Source of the DNA: Myxococcus qinghaiensis
Lineage (GTDB): Bacteria; Myxococcota; Myxococcia; Myxococcales; Myxococcaceae
Length of the DNA stretch: 64,000 nt
Assembly (NCBI RefSeq): GCF_024198215.1
Contig: NZ_JAKCFA010000001.1
Coordinates: 372,001-436,000 of the forward strand
Direction of reading: 5' to 3'
The notes beneath the pieces were generated by a model that was not told where the DNA came from, did not search any database, and saw only the letters and a list, made by a program, of their open reading frames with translations. Positions 1 through 9,256 of this stretch are shown piece by piece. How positions within the stretch are numbered: position 1 is the stretch's first letter; each line of letters starts with the position of its first letter. The position numbers and the translations under genes were made by a program.

Positions 1-912
1 CAGCGTCTTGCCGGTGCCCGGCGGGCCCCAGAAAATCATGCCGCGCGGCAAGAGCCCCTCCACGCGCTTCACCGCCTCCGCGTCCGCCAGCGTCTCCTTG
101 TGCGCGAGCACGTCGAGAATCTCGCGCTGGAGTCGCTCCTTCACCTTCGCGTAGCCGCCAATCTCCGTGTGCAGGTCAATCTCTGGCACGTTGAGCGAGC
201 CGCTCAGCGTGGCCGAGCGGAGCTGCGCGAAGGCGGGCCGCGCGTCGCTGGGATAGTCCTCGCCGGTGATGGCCCCGAGCAGCCGACGCAGCCGCACGGC
301 ATTCACGCCGGACACGTGCTTGTAGAGCGAGTACGGCTGGAGGCCCCGGCCGAACTTGCGGCACTCGCGCTGGGTGACGAGGTAGCGCAGCCGCTCGCGA
401 CTCACGCCGAGGATGCTCTCTTTGTGGGGGAACAGGTTCTCGATGACGCGCGGCAGGGGGAAGGACGGGTCCTTGAAGCCCACCCAGAGCATCTCCGGGT
501 TTTCATACAGCAGCGGAATCACCTCGCGCGCCTCGGAGGTGAGGCCGCCGCTGCTGGTGGTGAGCAGGTCCAGGTGGGGCAGCACGACGATGCGCTCACG
601 CACCGCGCCTCGCACCGCGTCGCGGAGCTGGCCGATGAGCGTGGCCATCATGCTGGGCGCGGGCATTCCAGGGGGCGGCTCCGCGGCGGCGCGGCCGTCC
701 AGGTAGAGGAACTGCTTGCCGTCCTTCTTCAGCCTGTCTCGCAGGCACTTGTAGAAGTACGGCGTCAGCTCCTTGTCCGCCTCCACCATGACGGGCAGGC
801 CGCGCAGCAGCGCCTCGCACAGGCGGCCCAGCTCCGCGGGGTAGGCGGCCTCCACGGCAGCGAAGGGCGTCAGCTCCGTGGGCAGGGACTCCTCGGGGAT
901 GCGCTGGCTCAT
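1..912 (-). CDS. AAA+ ATPase with degenerate first ATPase module (3' end outside window)
   Basis: The visible 304 residues begin MSQRIPEESL. They end in an intact Walker A, GPPGTGKT, at residues 296-303, so the active ATPase module lies almost wholly beyond the left edge. Residues 20-215 look like an earlier, degenerate AAA module. A hydrophobic strand ending in LPHLDLL resembles Walker B, and the segment around PRVIENLF resembles a sensor/arginine-finger region, but no P-loop precedes them. That layout is typical of FtsH/Cdc48-like ATPases with one dead and one live domain. The start overlaps the stop of the upstream gene by 4 bp (ATGA), so translation is probably coupled. It is the last visible gene of the rSAM/unknown/unknown/AAA set and is presumably its motor. 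The AAA assignment is firm; the substrate is unknown. Confidence 0.85.
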   Translation of the reverse strand, partial: MSQRIPEESLPTELTPFAAVEAAYPAELGRLCEALLRGLPVMVEADKELTPYFYKCLRDRLKKDGKQFLYLDGRAAAEPPPGMPAPSMMATLIGQLRDAVRGAVRERIVVLPHLDLLTTSSGGLTSEAREVIPLLYENPEMLWVGFKDPSFPLPRVIENLFPHKESILGVSRERLRYLVTQRECRKFGRGLQPYSLYKHVSGVNAVRLRRLLGAITGEDYPSDARPAFAQLRSATLSGSLNVPEIDLHTEIGGYAKVKERLQREILDVLAHKETLADAEAVKRVEGLLPRGMIFWGPPGTGKTL

Positions 913-1475
913 ACGCGCACCTTGATGGTGAGCGAGCCTGTCGCCGCGTCCTCGTGGATCTCCTCCACCGTGCCGAGCTGCGAGGCGCGCACCTTGAGGG
1001 CATCGCCCGTCACCTTGTTGGCGATGGAGTCCAGCTCTGACTTGAGGTCCCTCAAGCGCCCTTCCAGCCGGCGGGTGATGTCCTCGCGCAGCGTCTCGGT
1101 GGCGTCCTGGGTCTTGTCCTCCAGCTTCGCGCGGGCCTTCTCCCTCGCGAGCTTCCGCGTCGCCTCGGAGCCGTCCGGGGTGTGGGAGATGACTTCGGCC
1201 GTCGCGCTCAGCTCCACCTCCTCCGCGTCCGACAGCGTGACGCTGACCTCGCCGGTGGTGACGTCCACGGCCACGCGCACGCCGTCGGCTTCGAGGCGCA
1301 CCGCCACGTCGCCTTCCTGCGTGAAGCCCCGCTTCGCCAGCTCCGCGGCGAGCAGGCCCGCCGTCTCCTCGCGAGACAGCAATGGCAACAGCTCCAGCTT
1401 GGAGCACACGCCGTCCTCGGCCTGGACGATGCGGTTGAGGGACTCGGAGACGGAGACTCGATAGGCGCGGCTCAT
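909..1475 (-). CDS. Conserved protein of the AAA/radical-SAM set, helical middle
   Basis: 188 residues. The N-terminal 90 residues read as an alpha/beta domain (MSRAYRVSVSESL, then LLAAELAKRGF and alternating strands such as GVRVAVDV). Residues 105-155 are highly charged and probably coiled-coil. The C-terminus returns to strands (GSLTIKVRV). No catalytic motif is visible. From memory, proteins starting MSRAYR-x-SVSESL sit beside AAA ATPases and radical-SAM proteins in actinobacteria and planctomycetes and have been discussed as components of FtsH-type ternary systems; this could not be checked here. It overlaps both neighbours by 4 bp, so it should be made in fixed ratio with the ATPase and may be its adaptor. 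Confidence 0.75.
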   Translation of the reverse strand: MSRAYRVSVSESLNRIVQAEDGVCSKLELLPLLSREETAGLLAAELAKRGFTQEGDVAVRLEADGVRVAVDVTTGEVSVTLSDAEEVELSATAEVISHTPDGSEATRKLAREKARAKLEDKTQDATETLREDITRRLEGRLRDLKSELDSIANKVTGDALKVRASQLGTVEEIHEDAATGSLTIKVRV

Positions 1476-2575
1476 GGGGCGCTCTCGGCGGAGGGGAGGG
1501 GGAGGGTATCCGGAATCGTTTCGACGGGCGTCGCCAGGTCCGTGGTCAGCTCGCGCTCCCGGTCCGATGCGAGGCGGAAGCCGGGCTCACCGAAGGACCC
1601 CCACGCGGAGAGCAACAACTGCGCGGCCTCGTAGCCGTCGTCGAAGAAGCGCACCGCGCGGTGCTCGGCGTCCCAGCGCGCCATCCGTCCGAGTGCGCGC
1701 AGGCTCGCGCCCGCCGCCCGGCGTGCCTCGGCCTTCACGCTCAGCGAGGCGCGAGGAGACAGGCTCGACACCCACCGCGACGCGGGCTGGTCCACCAGGG
1801 GGCGCAGCGCGTCCAGCACGAAGCCCGCCAGGTCCCTGCGGCCCGCGCCGTCCACGGCATCGAGGAATGCGTCCAGGACTCGCTCCTGCGCGGTGCCCAG
1901 GTCGACCAGGTCGACCAGGTGCTTGGGCTCGATGAGCCGTGCCTTGGCTTCTTCCAACCGTCGCCACCGGAGCGCCAGCTCGTCCTGGAGCGCCTCCAGC
2001 AACCAGCCTCCTCCCGCGAGCAGCGGCTCGAAGTCCTCCGCGTCGAGGGTGCCGGGGACGGCGACGAACAGGTCGGGGAACCCCAGGCGACAGAGGATGG
2101 AGCGCTGGAACTGGAGCTGAAGGGCAATCGCCGGAGCACAGGCCGTGCCCGCCACCAGCCGGCAGCACAGGAAGAGGAACAGCTCGTCGGCGAGCGTCGG
2201 CGGTGCATCCACGTCCAGGGGCCGATGGCCAGGCACCACGAGCGGCTGCTCCACGAGCCAGCGCAACGTGTGGAAGCAGAGTGCCGAGAAGCTCAGCGCG
2301 GGGGCACGGTGTCGCTCCCAGAGCCGCGAAGGACCCGATTCGCCAGAGTCAGCGGTCAGGTGACGTCGTCGTCGCGCCCCACCGCAGCGGGCCAGCGCCA
2401 GGACGGTGCCCCGGGACAGCGTGTCGCGCAGCGAGGCGAGGGCGCCGGGACTCATGCGCGCGGCGACGGTGTGACGCTCGCGCAGCAGGTCCTCCACGGG
2501 CGCGTACTGGCCCAGGCCCATGACGGCGCGCGCGAGCGTGAGCAGCCGATGCTCGGAGAGTGAGACGCGCGTCAT
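1472..2575 (-). CDS. Unknown helical protein of the AAA/radical-SAM set
   Basis: 367 residues, mostly predicted helix, rich in Leu, Ala and Arg, with no signal peptide and no convincing membrane span. A cluster of basic residues (CGGARRRRHL) lies near residue 70. There is no recognisable enzyme motif. It overlaps the radical-SAM gene upstream and the 188-residue gene downstream by 4 bp each (ATGA), so it belongs to the same translational unit. I do not recognise the family. Context suggests a structural or adaptor subunit of the AAA-centred set. Confidence 0.7.
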   Translation of the reverse strand: MTRVSLSEHRLLTLARAVMGLGQYAPVEDLLRERHTVAARMSPGALASLRDTLSRGTVLALARCGGARRRRHLTADSGESGPSRLWERHRAPALSFSALCFHTLRWLVEQPLVVPGHRPLDVDAPPTLADELFLFLCCRLVAGTACAPAIALQLQFQRSILCRLGFPDLFVAVPGTLDAEDFEPLLAGGGWLLEALQDELALRWRRLEEAKARLIEPKHLVDLVDLGTAQERVLDAFLDAVDGAGRRDLAGFVLDALRPLVDQPASRWVSSLSPRASLSVKAEARRAAGASLRALGRMARWDAEHRAVRFFDDGYEAAQLLLSAWGSFGEPGFRLASDRERELTTDLATPVETIPDTLPLPSAESAP

Positions 2576-3198
2576 GGACGGAGTCGGTCCGCGAGGTCAG
2601 GCCAGCCGTTGACGATGAGCCGACCTTCGACGAGGTGCATCTCCGCCGTATTCGGCGCGGTGAACGTCGGGTCCTCCGGCGAGTAGCGCGGGGTGAGGAA
2701 GTGCATGACCTGGTTGCTCGAGCCGATCCACCGGCGGCGCGTCTCCGGCAGGTCCTTCTCGTAACGCCCATCCACCAACAGGTCCAGGCTGGCGAGCAAC
2801 CGCTCGACGTCCGGGTTCGCCTGGGCCTTGAGCTCCGCGAGCGTGTAGCCGCTGAAGACCATGGTGCTCAGGCCGCCCGCGCGCAGGCGCTCACAGAGGT
2901 CCGCGGCCGGGCCGGGCTGGGAGAAGGGCTCACCTCCCAGCAGCGAGAAGCCCTCGATTCCGGGCGTCGCGAGCACCCGGGCCGCGAGGGCCTCCACCGT
3001 CACGACGCTGCCACGCTCCATCGCGAACATCTCCGGGTTGCAGCACCCGGGACAACGCAGCGGACACCCCTGGAGCCAGAGCGCGAAGCGGCGCCCGGGC
3101 CCTTCCGCCTCGGTGCGGGGAACCTGCTGGGCGACCCGGAGCACCGGGCCAGGAGAAGACGCGTCCGCGGTCGAAGACATGGGAGCCGTCCGCAGCAT
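2572..3198 (-). CDS. Radical-SAM 4Fe-4S protein of the NrdG/PflA activase type
   Basis: 208 residues. CPLRCPGC at residues 45-52 gives C45-x3-C49-x2-C52, the canonical radical-SAM cluster motif, followed by the SAM-contacting GGE at 88-90 (SLLGGEPF). The short length and single cluster match activating enzymes such as NrdG/PflA, not the long radical-SAM methyltransferases. Such proteins use SAM cleavage to install a radical or modify a partner protein. No glycyl-radical enzyme is encoded in the window, so the target is open; being embedded in an AAA-centred set suggests it modifies a member of that set. Starts at 3198 and 3180 are both possible, and neither has a clear ribosome-binding site. 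Confidence 0.8.
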   Translation of the reverse strand: MLRTAPMSSTADASSPGPVLRVAQQVPRTEAEGPGRRFALWLQGCPLRCPGCCNPEMFAMERGSVVTVEALAARVLATPGIEGFSLLGGEPFSQPGPAADLCERLRAGGLSTMVFSGYTLAELKAQANPDVERLLASLDLLVDGRYEKDLPETRRRWIGSSNQVMHFLTPRYSPEDPTFTAPNTAEMHLVEGRLIVNGWPDLADRLRP

Positions 3199-3222
3199 GC
3201 CAGGAACGGCGAGGACCGCCCA

Positions 3223-4017
3223 TCATCCCAGCCGGGAAGGGACCTTGCCGCCGTCGCGCTGGATGCTCGGTTCCATGCGCGGAGCGCTGGAGTTCCCGGA
3301 CCCGAGCGCCCCGCGAAGCGCGTCCCTCATCCGCCCGCCGAGTCGCAAGTCCAGCGCCCTGGCCACGGGCACGTCCGCGCGGCACTTGGGACAGCGCGAG
3401 GCCTCCTCGCGAATCTTCGCTCCACACCCGGCGGGACACGCGCGTCGCGAGCGCGCCTCCAGCCGGTACGCCACGAGCCCCGCCGCGCCGCAGGCCAGGG
3501 TGAACAGCAGCACGAGCGCCAGCGACAACGGAGCCCAGAGGATGGCCACCGCCGCCAGGCCCAGGCCGAAGACGTCCTCGGTGCGCAGGAGCCAGCGCCG
3601 GGGATGCAGCACCTCGGTCTCCAGTTGGTCCACGCGCGTGTGCAGCCACTGCCGCACCGACAACGTGGACACGGCGACGAAGGCGCCCACCGCGCCCACG
3701 GCCCAGGGAGGAAGCTGCTCCGTCCCCACGCCCAGCGAGGCGAGCGCCACCGTGGCGCCGCTGCCCGCGCTCAGCGCGAACTGCGCCAGGCCCAGCACCA
3801 TGCGCAAGTCACTGTCGCGCTGCGTGTACATCTCGAACGCGAGCAAGGCGACGAAGGCCCCGAGCGCCTGGGGCGTCGCGAGCCACATCAGCTCCGGTGG
3901 CAGCGACAGGTAGTGGTAGTGCGCGGCGAGCGCGAGCAGCAGCAGGCTGCCTCCCGCGCGGGTGCCGGACGCGCCGCTCAGGCCGATGACCTGGGAGGCG
4001 ATGGCGAACGTGAGCAT
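3223..4017 (-). CDS. DUF4126-like integral membrane protein with C-terminal zinc ribbon
   Basis: 264 residues. The N-terminal 185 residues contain several hydrophobic segments (about 21-38, 48-62, 78-96, 104-120, 150-185), resembling the DUF4126 membrane family. The C-terminus carries a cytosolic-looking zinc ribbon with Cys at 194, 198, 209 and 212, then a basic tail. It follows the other zinc-ribbon membrane gene by 3 bp and precedes the radical-SAM gene by 24 bp, so the three probably share a transcript. Two adjacent membrane proteins, each with one zinc ribbon, suggest a heteromeric membrane complex. The function is unknown. Confidence 0.7.
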   Translation of the reverse strand: MLTFAIASQVIGLSGASGTRAGGSLLLLALAAHYHYLSLPPELMWLATPQALGAFVALLAFEMYTQRDSDLRMVLGLAQFALSAGSGATVALASLGVGTEQLPPWAVGAVGAFVAVSTLSVRQWLHTRVDQLETEVLHPRRWLLRTEDVFGLGLAAVAILWAPLSLALVLLFTLACGAAGLVAYRLEARSRRACPAGCGAKIREEASRCPKCRADVPVARALDLRLGGRMRDALRGALGSGNSSAPRMEPSIQRDGGKVPSRLG

Positions 4018-4020
4018 GGT

Positions 4021-4740
4021 TCAGCGCCCTCCCATGGGCACGGCGAGGAAGCCCTGCACGAGCCCCAGCGACTGGAGCGCGTACAGCACCAGCAGCACCG
4101 ACGCGGCGGTGAAGGTCAGCAGCATCAGCATCCACCCCACCAGGAGGCCCATCTCCCAGAAGGCGACGGAGACACCGCGCGCCTCGCGCTCGGTCTGCCA
4201 CGCGAGGTAGCGACGCGCGAAGAGGCCGGCGAGCGCGACCTGACCCGCGCTGATGGCGACCTTGGCCAGCGCTCCGAAGGCGGGGACCAGCGTCAGCAAC
4301 TCGAGCACGAGGACGGACAGCGCCACGAAGCAGCCCGCGGCCAGGCGCAGCGTCCACCGGGAGACCAGTCGCCGCTGGGGCGTGAGGAGCTGGAGCGCGG
4401 GCGTCACCAGCGTCACCCGCAGCCACACCAGCGCGGCCACCAGCAGCAGCGACGTGAGCAGGGGCACCCAGCTGGCTATCAGCGCGGCGAGCGCCACCAC
4501 CGCCACGGCGATGCCGAGCCTCACCGTGGCCCGCTCGGAGGCGAGCTGGTGGAGGACCTCGCGGTCCGTGGAGTTCGGCAGCGTCTGCTCGTCGCACCGG
4601 GGACACGGGCGCCCGCGCAGCGCGGTGCCTCCTGGAATCCGCTCGGCGCACCGGCGACAGCGCCCGCTCAAGAGCAGCGCGAGCTCGTGCTCCTCACTCC
4701 GGGCGCTCGCGGTCATCGTCAAAGGCATCGTCCCCCTCAT
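4021..4740 (-). CDS. Zinc-ribbon multi-pass membrane protein
   Basis: About 239 residues from the ATG at 4740. ATGs at 4728 and 4716 are alternatives; an AGGGGG precedes the 4728 start only very closely. The N-terminal zinc ribbon has Cys at 28, 31, 46 and 49 and is followed by four or five hydrophobic segments. The open frame extends upstream to 4890, but that part overlaps the start of the divergent acetyltransferase and looks non-coding. It is the first gene of the minus-strand set. It mirrors its neighbour, which carries the zinc ribbon at the other end. No enzymatic motif is visible. Confidence 0.65.
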   Translation of the reverse strand: MRGTMPLTMTASARSEEHELALLLSGRCRRCAERIPGGTALRGRPCPRCDEQTLPNSTDREVLHQLASERATVRLGIAVAVVALAALIASWVPLLTSLLLVAALVWLRVTLVTPALQLLTPQRRLVSRWTLRLAAGCFVALSVLVLELLTLVPAFGALAKVAISAGQVALAGLFARRYLAWQTEREARGVSVAFWEMGLLVGWMLMLLTFTAASVLLVLYALQSLGLVQGFLAVPMGGR

Positions 4741-4837
4741 CGGCGTGTCCACATCATGCCCCGGGCGCAGGGGCGAGTCAGGTACCGTGAAGGCCCCATG
4801 CTCGGCCACCTGGCCGTCGGGTCCGGAGAGCCTGTCC

Positions 4838-5428
4838 ATGCGTTTCCAGCCAGTCCCGCTGCTGCTTCGTGACGGTCGCTCCGCCCTCATCCGGGAGGCG
4901 ACGCGAGCGGACGGGCCCGCGCTGCTCGCGCTGGAGAGAGCCCAGGTGATTGCCCGGCACGGCGTCGTGAAGCGCCTGGATGAACTGCCCGAGGACGCGG
5001 AGGCCTTCCTGGCCCAGCGGGAGGCCGCGGGGCTGCACCGGCTGGACGGCCACGCCTTCCCCCTCGTCGTGACGGACGCGCACGGCGCGCTCCTGGGCGA
5101 GGCCTCCGTACTCCGTCAGGGGTTCCAGATGCTGCGCCACACGGGAGTGCTGGGCATCGGCGTGCATCCGTCAGCCCAGGGACTGGGGGCCGGCCGGGCC
5201 TTGATGGTCCACCTGCTCACCTGGGTGCGCACCCACCGCGACGCGGATGGCGGCGCCGTCACCCGCGTGGAGCTCCACGTCCGGGCCGACAACACCAAGG
5301 CCCTCGCGCTCTATCGCTCCCTGGGCTTCGTCATCGAGGGCACCCAGCGGGCCCACCTGCGCATCGACGAGGGCACCTATGTCGATGGCATCCTCATGGG
5401 CCTGCTGCTCGACACGCCGGAGGCCTGA
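4838..5428 (+). CDS. GNAT-family N-acetyltransferase
   Basis: 196 residues from the ATG at 4838, preceded by GGAGAG with a 7-nt spacer. The open frame continues upstream without coding character. The acetyl-CoA pyrophosphate loop is visible as QGLGAG (114-119) after the strand GVLGIGVHPS. The C-terminal GNAT motif is NTKALALYRSLGF (152-164), with N152 and the Tyr expected of the fold. GNAT enzymes transfer an acyl group from acyl-CoA to an amine; the substrate cannot be read from the sequence. It is transcribed away from the AAA/zinc-ribbon set with about 97 bp between the starts. Confidence 0.88.
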   Translation: MRFQPVPLLLRDGRSALIREATRADGPALLALERAQVIARHGVVKRLDELPEDAEAFLAQREAAGLHRLDGHAFPLVVTDAHGALLGEASVLRQGFQMLRHTGVLGIGVHPSAQGLGAGRALMVHLLTWVRTHRDADGGAVTRVELHVRADNTKALALYRSLGFVIEGTQRAHLRIDEGTYVDGILMGLLLDTPEA

Positions 5429-5560
5429 GTCGACTTCAACCCGCTCGCTCGCTTCCGGGCCGGTGTCCCCCGGGGCCGGGTGTTGGAATGGTGGGTGGCG
5501 AATCTTCTGGCGCCGCAATTTCCCAGCAAGGCTTCATCCCTGCAGTAGAGTGCCGGAGTC

Positions 5561-7348
<1,788 letters not shown>

Positions 7349-7360
7349 GTCCCGCCGTCT

Positions 7361-8764
7361 TCAGTGGGCGCGCACCCACTGAAGGATGGGCTTCCACACG
7401 CGCTGGCGGGCCGTGTTCGCCAGGAACAGGTCCGCGTGCCCGAAGTCGAGCGCGCGCGCCGACGTCGGCAAATCGCGCACGACGAGCGACGTGACGTCCG
7501 TGCTGCCCAAGAGCGTCGCGGAGTGCACGCCGTACTCACCCACGCCGCCGCCCGCGCCCACGTACAGCACCGGCACCTTCACGCGCTTGAGGTAGTCGTC
7601 GTAGGGCACGTTCAGCCCGCACGCCCACGCCTCCGACTCCACCACCTCGTTGAGGCTCTGGTAGGGCGCCGCGCGCTGGGCGTACTCATAGAGGTAGGGC
7701 TCGGACGTGTACTTCAGGCTGCCCGGCAGGCCCGACGCGTCGGGGATGCCCGCCATCAGGTGGTAGCCCGGGGTGAGCGGCTGGAGCGGCGCCAGCAGCG
7801 CGTACGTGGCCGCCGCGGAGACGATGGCGGCGCGCCGGTTGGTGGGACGGCCGGTGCCCGGACCGAAGACGTCATCCGGCAGCAGCGGGGAGGGCGCGTC
7901 CGGCGCCGTGGCCGCGAACATGCCGATGTACTGGAGGGTGATGCCGGGCGCGGGGCCCAGGAGGCCGCCCTCCGTGACACCCGCGTCGCGCCGGGCCTTC
8001 AGCGCCGTGTGACGCTCACACGCCCACTGCTGCTGCTGCGCGAACTGGGGCGCGTGGCGCACCGCCATGTCCACGGGGATGAAGCCGTCCACCTGTCGCA
8101 GGAGCTTCGGCAGCCGCGCCTCCGAGTTGAGGTAGGCATAGGCCACCATCGCGCCCCGGCTCCACGCGAGCAGGTTCATCGAACCCACGTCGCCGCCCGC
8201 AAGCCGCAGCGTCCGCGCCAGCAGCAGGCCCGTGCCCACGTCCTTCGCGTGCGTGCCCAGGTTCCACCCCGCCATGAAGCTGAAGTCCGTCGTGTCCGTC
8301 GGCACCCCCACCCACCGCATGTCGATGCCCCACACGTCCACGCCCTCCTGGGCCAGGTACGCGCCAATGGACTGGTCCACCGGCACGTGCGCGGAGCCGA
8401 CGCTGGAGAGGAACGCCGCCTCGAAGCCCCACGCATCGCCATGCACCAGGAACACCGCCCGGCTCGCCCTGGCGGGCACCCACGGCGCGCGCTCCTTCAC
8501 CACCCGGTGCACCGTGACGGTGTCGTGCACCCCAGGACCTACCTTCAGCTCGAAACGGTAGTGCGCCACGTCACCGAACACCTGCTGACGTGAAGCCCGC
8601 TGGGTGGAGGCCGTGCTGGCCACCCCCTCCAGCGCGGAGGCTCCCGACACCAGCGCCGCCGTCGCGCTGTCGCGTAAGTCCTCCGAGGCTTCAGGCGACT
8701 CGGAAATTCCACAACCCAACGACAACAATGTCAGGCCAACAAACAGGCTGAACCACGAACGCAT
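7361..8764 (-). CDS. Lipoprotein alpha/beta hydrolase
   Basis: 467 residues from the ATG at 8764, chosen because GAGG lies 5 nt upstream and the protein then starts with a lipoprotein signal (lipobox LSLGC, Cys18). The alpha/beta hydrolase core has an oxyanion-loop HG in FLVHGDAWG (about 105-113), the nucleophile elbow AWSRG with Ser202, and a likely catalytic His443 in DFGHADL. It should be anchored in the cell envelope and cleave an ester, lactone or amide; the substrate is unknown. Its upstream region holds a strong inverted repeat (8970-9003). Confidence 0.8.
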   Translation of the reverse strand: MRSWFSLFVGLTLLSLGCGISESPEASEDLRDSATAALVSGASALEGVASTASTQRASRQQVFGDVAHYRFELKVGPGVHDTVTVHRVVKERAPWVPARASRAVFLVHGDAWGFEAAFLSSVGSAHVPVDQSIGAYLAQEGVDVWGIDMRWVGVPTDTTDFSFMAGWNLGTHAKDVGTGLLLARTLRLAGGDVGSMNLLAWSRGAMVAYAYLNSEARLPKLLRQVDGFIPVDMAVRHAPQFAQQQQWACERHTALKARRDAGVTEGGLLGPAPGITLQYIGMFAATAPDAPSPLLPDDVFGPGTGRPTNRRAAIVSAAATYALLAPLQPLTPGYHLMAGIPDASGLPGSLKYTSEPYLYEYAQRAAPYQSLNEVVESEAWACGLNVPYDDYLKRVKVPVLYVGAGGGVGEYGVHSATLLGSTDVTSLVVRDLPTSARALDFGHADLFLANTARQRVWKPILQWVRAH

Positions 8765-9256
8765 AGGGACCTCGAATCGAAGAAGAGAGGGTTCGGAGGA
8801 AGGCGCGTGTTGACTGGCCTTGGGACCCACCCTGCTGTGTCACCCGCAGAGCAGAATCCACGCCAGTCATTGAACACATGAATCCCTTGGAGGGTCGTCT
8901 ATCCCTGGACTCCACGCTTGTTGTCCACTGTGAATCACCCGTCTGACATGCCCTGCCAGGTGTGGCGTTGATGACCCCGCTTCACGACTGAAGCAGGGGC
9001 ATCACGGCTGTGCCGCGAGAGGCCCTGGCGCGGCGGTGCGGGCCAGTCTGGACGGGCTCACGCGCTGGAGGACGTGGGGAGTGCCGGGCGTCGGACAACG
9101 TCCTGGGGGGAGGGGAGAGTGCTGAACACCTGGGGTCGCGGTGGCCTCCCCGGGATGAAACGCCGGGTCCACATCCAGGTGTCCCCGCCGGGCGGTGGGC
9201 GGCGCGTCCGAAGCGCTGAGCGGCTCGGCGCCCCGTGGGCAGAAAGTGGAGGCGTC
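8765..9256. other. 492-bp intergenic region between divergent genes
   Basis: No convincing gene is seen between the divergent hydrolase and E1-like genes. The main structure is the inverted repeat at 8970-9003. The stretch 8830-8970 is lower in GC than its surroundings, as expected for a promoter-containing region, but no clean -35/-10 pair was found. Confidence 0.5.
8970..9003. repeat. 15-bp inverted repeat with 4-nt loop
   Basis: Arms 8970-8984 and 8989-9003 pair at 13 of 15 positions around the loop CGAC. No T-tract follows on either strand, so it is more likely an operator or an mRNA leader hairpin than an intrinsic terminator. It lies about 205 bp upstream of the lipoprotein hydrolase start and 254 bp upstream of the E1-like gene. 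Confidence 0.55.

Noticed and set aside
4253..4837. Extending the GNAT gene to the upstream start at 4253
   Set aside because: The added 195 residues are low-complexity Ser/Arg sequence opposite the zinc-ribbon gene; the ATG at 4838 has a good ribosome-binding site and begins the GNAT fold.
2560..4872. A 770-codon plus-strand frame and a related frame at 2861-3913
   Set aside because: Opposite the radical-SAM and zinc-ribbon genes; low-complexity Arg/Gln/His-rich product.
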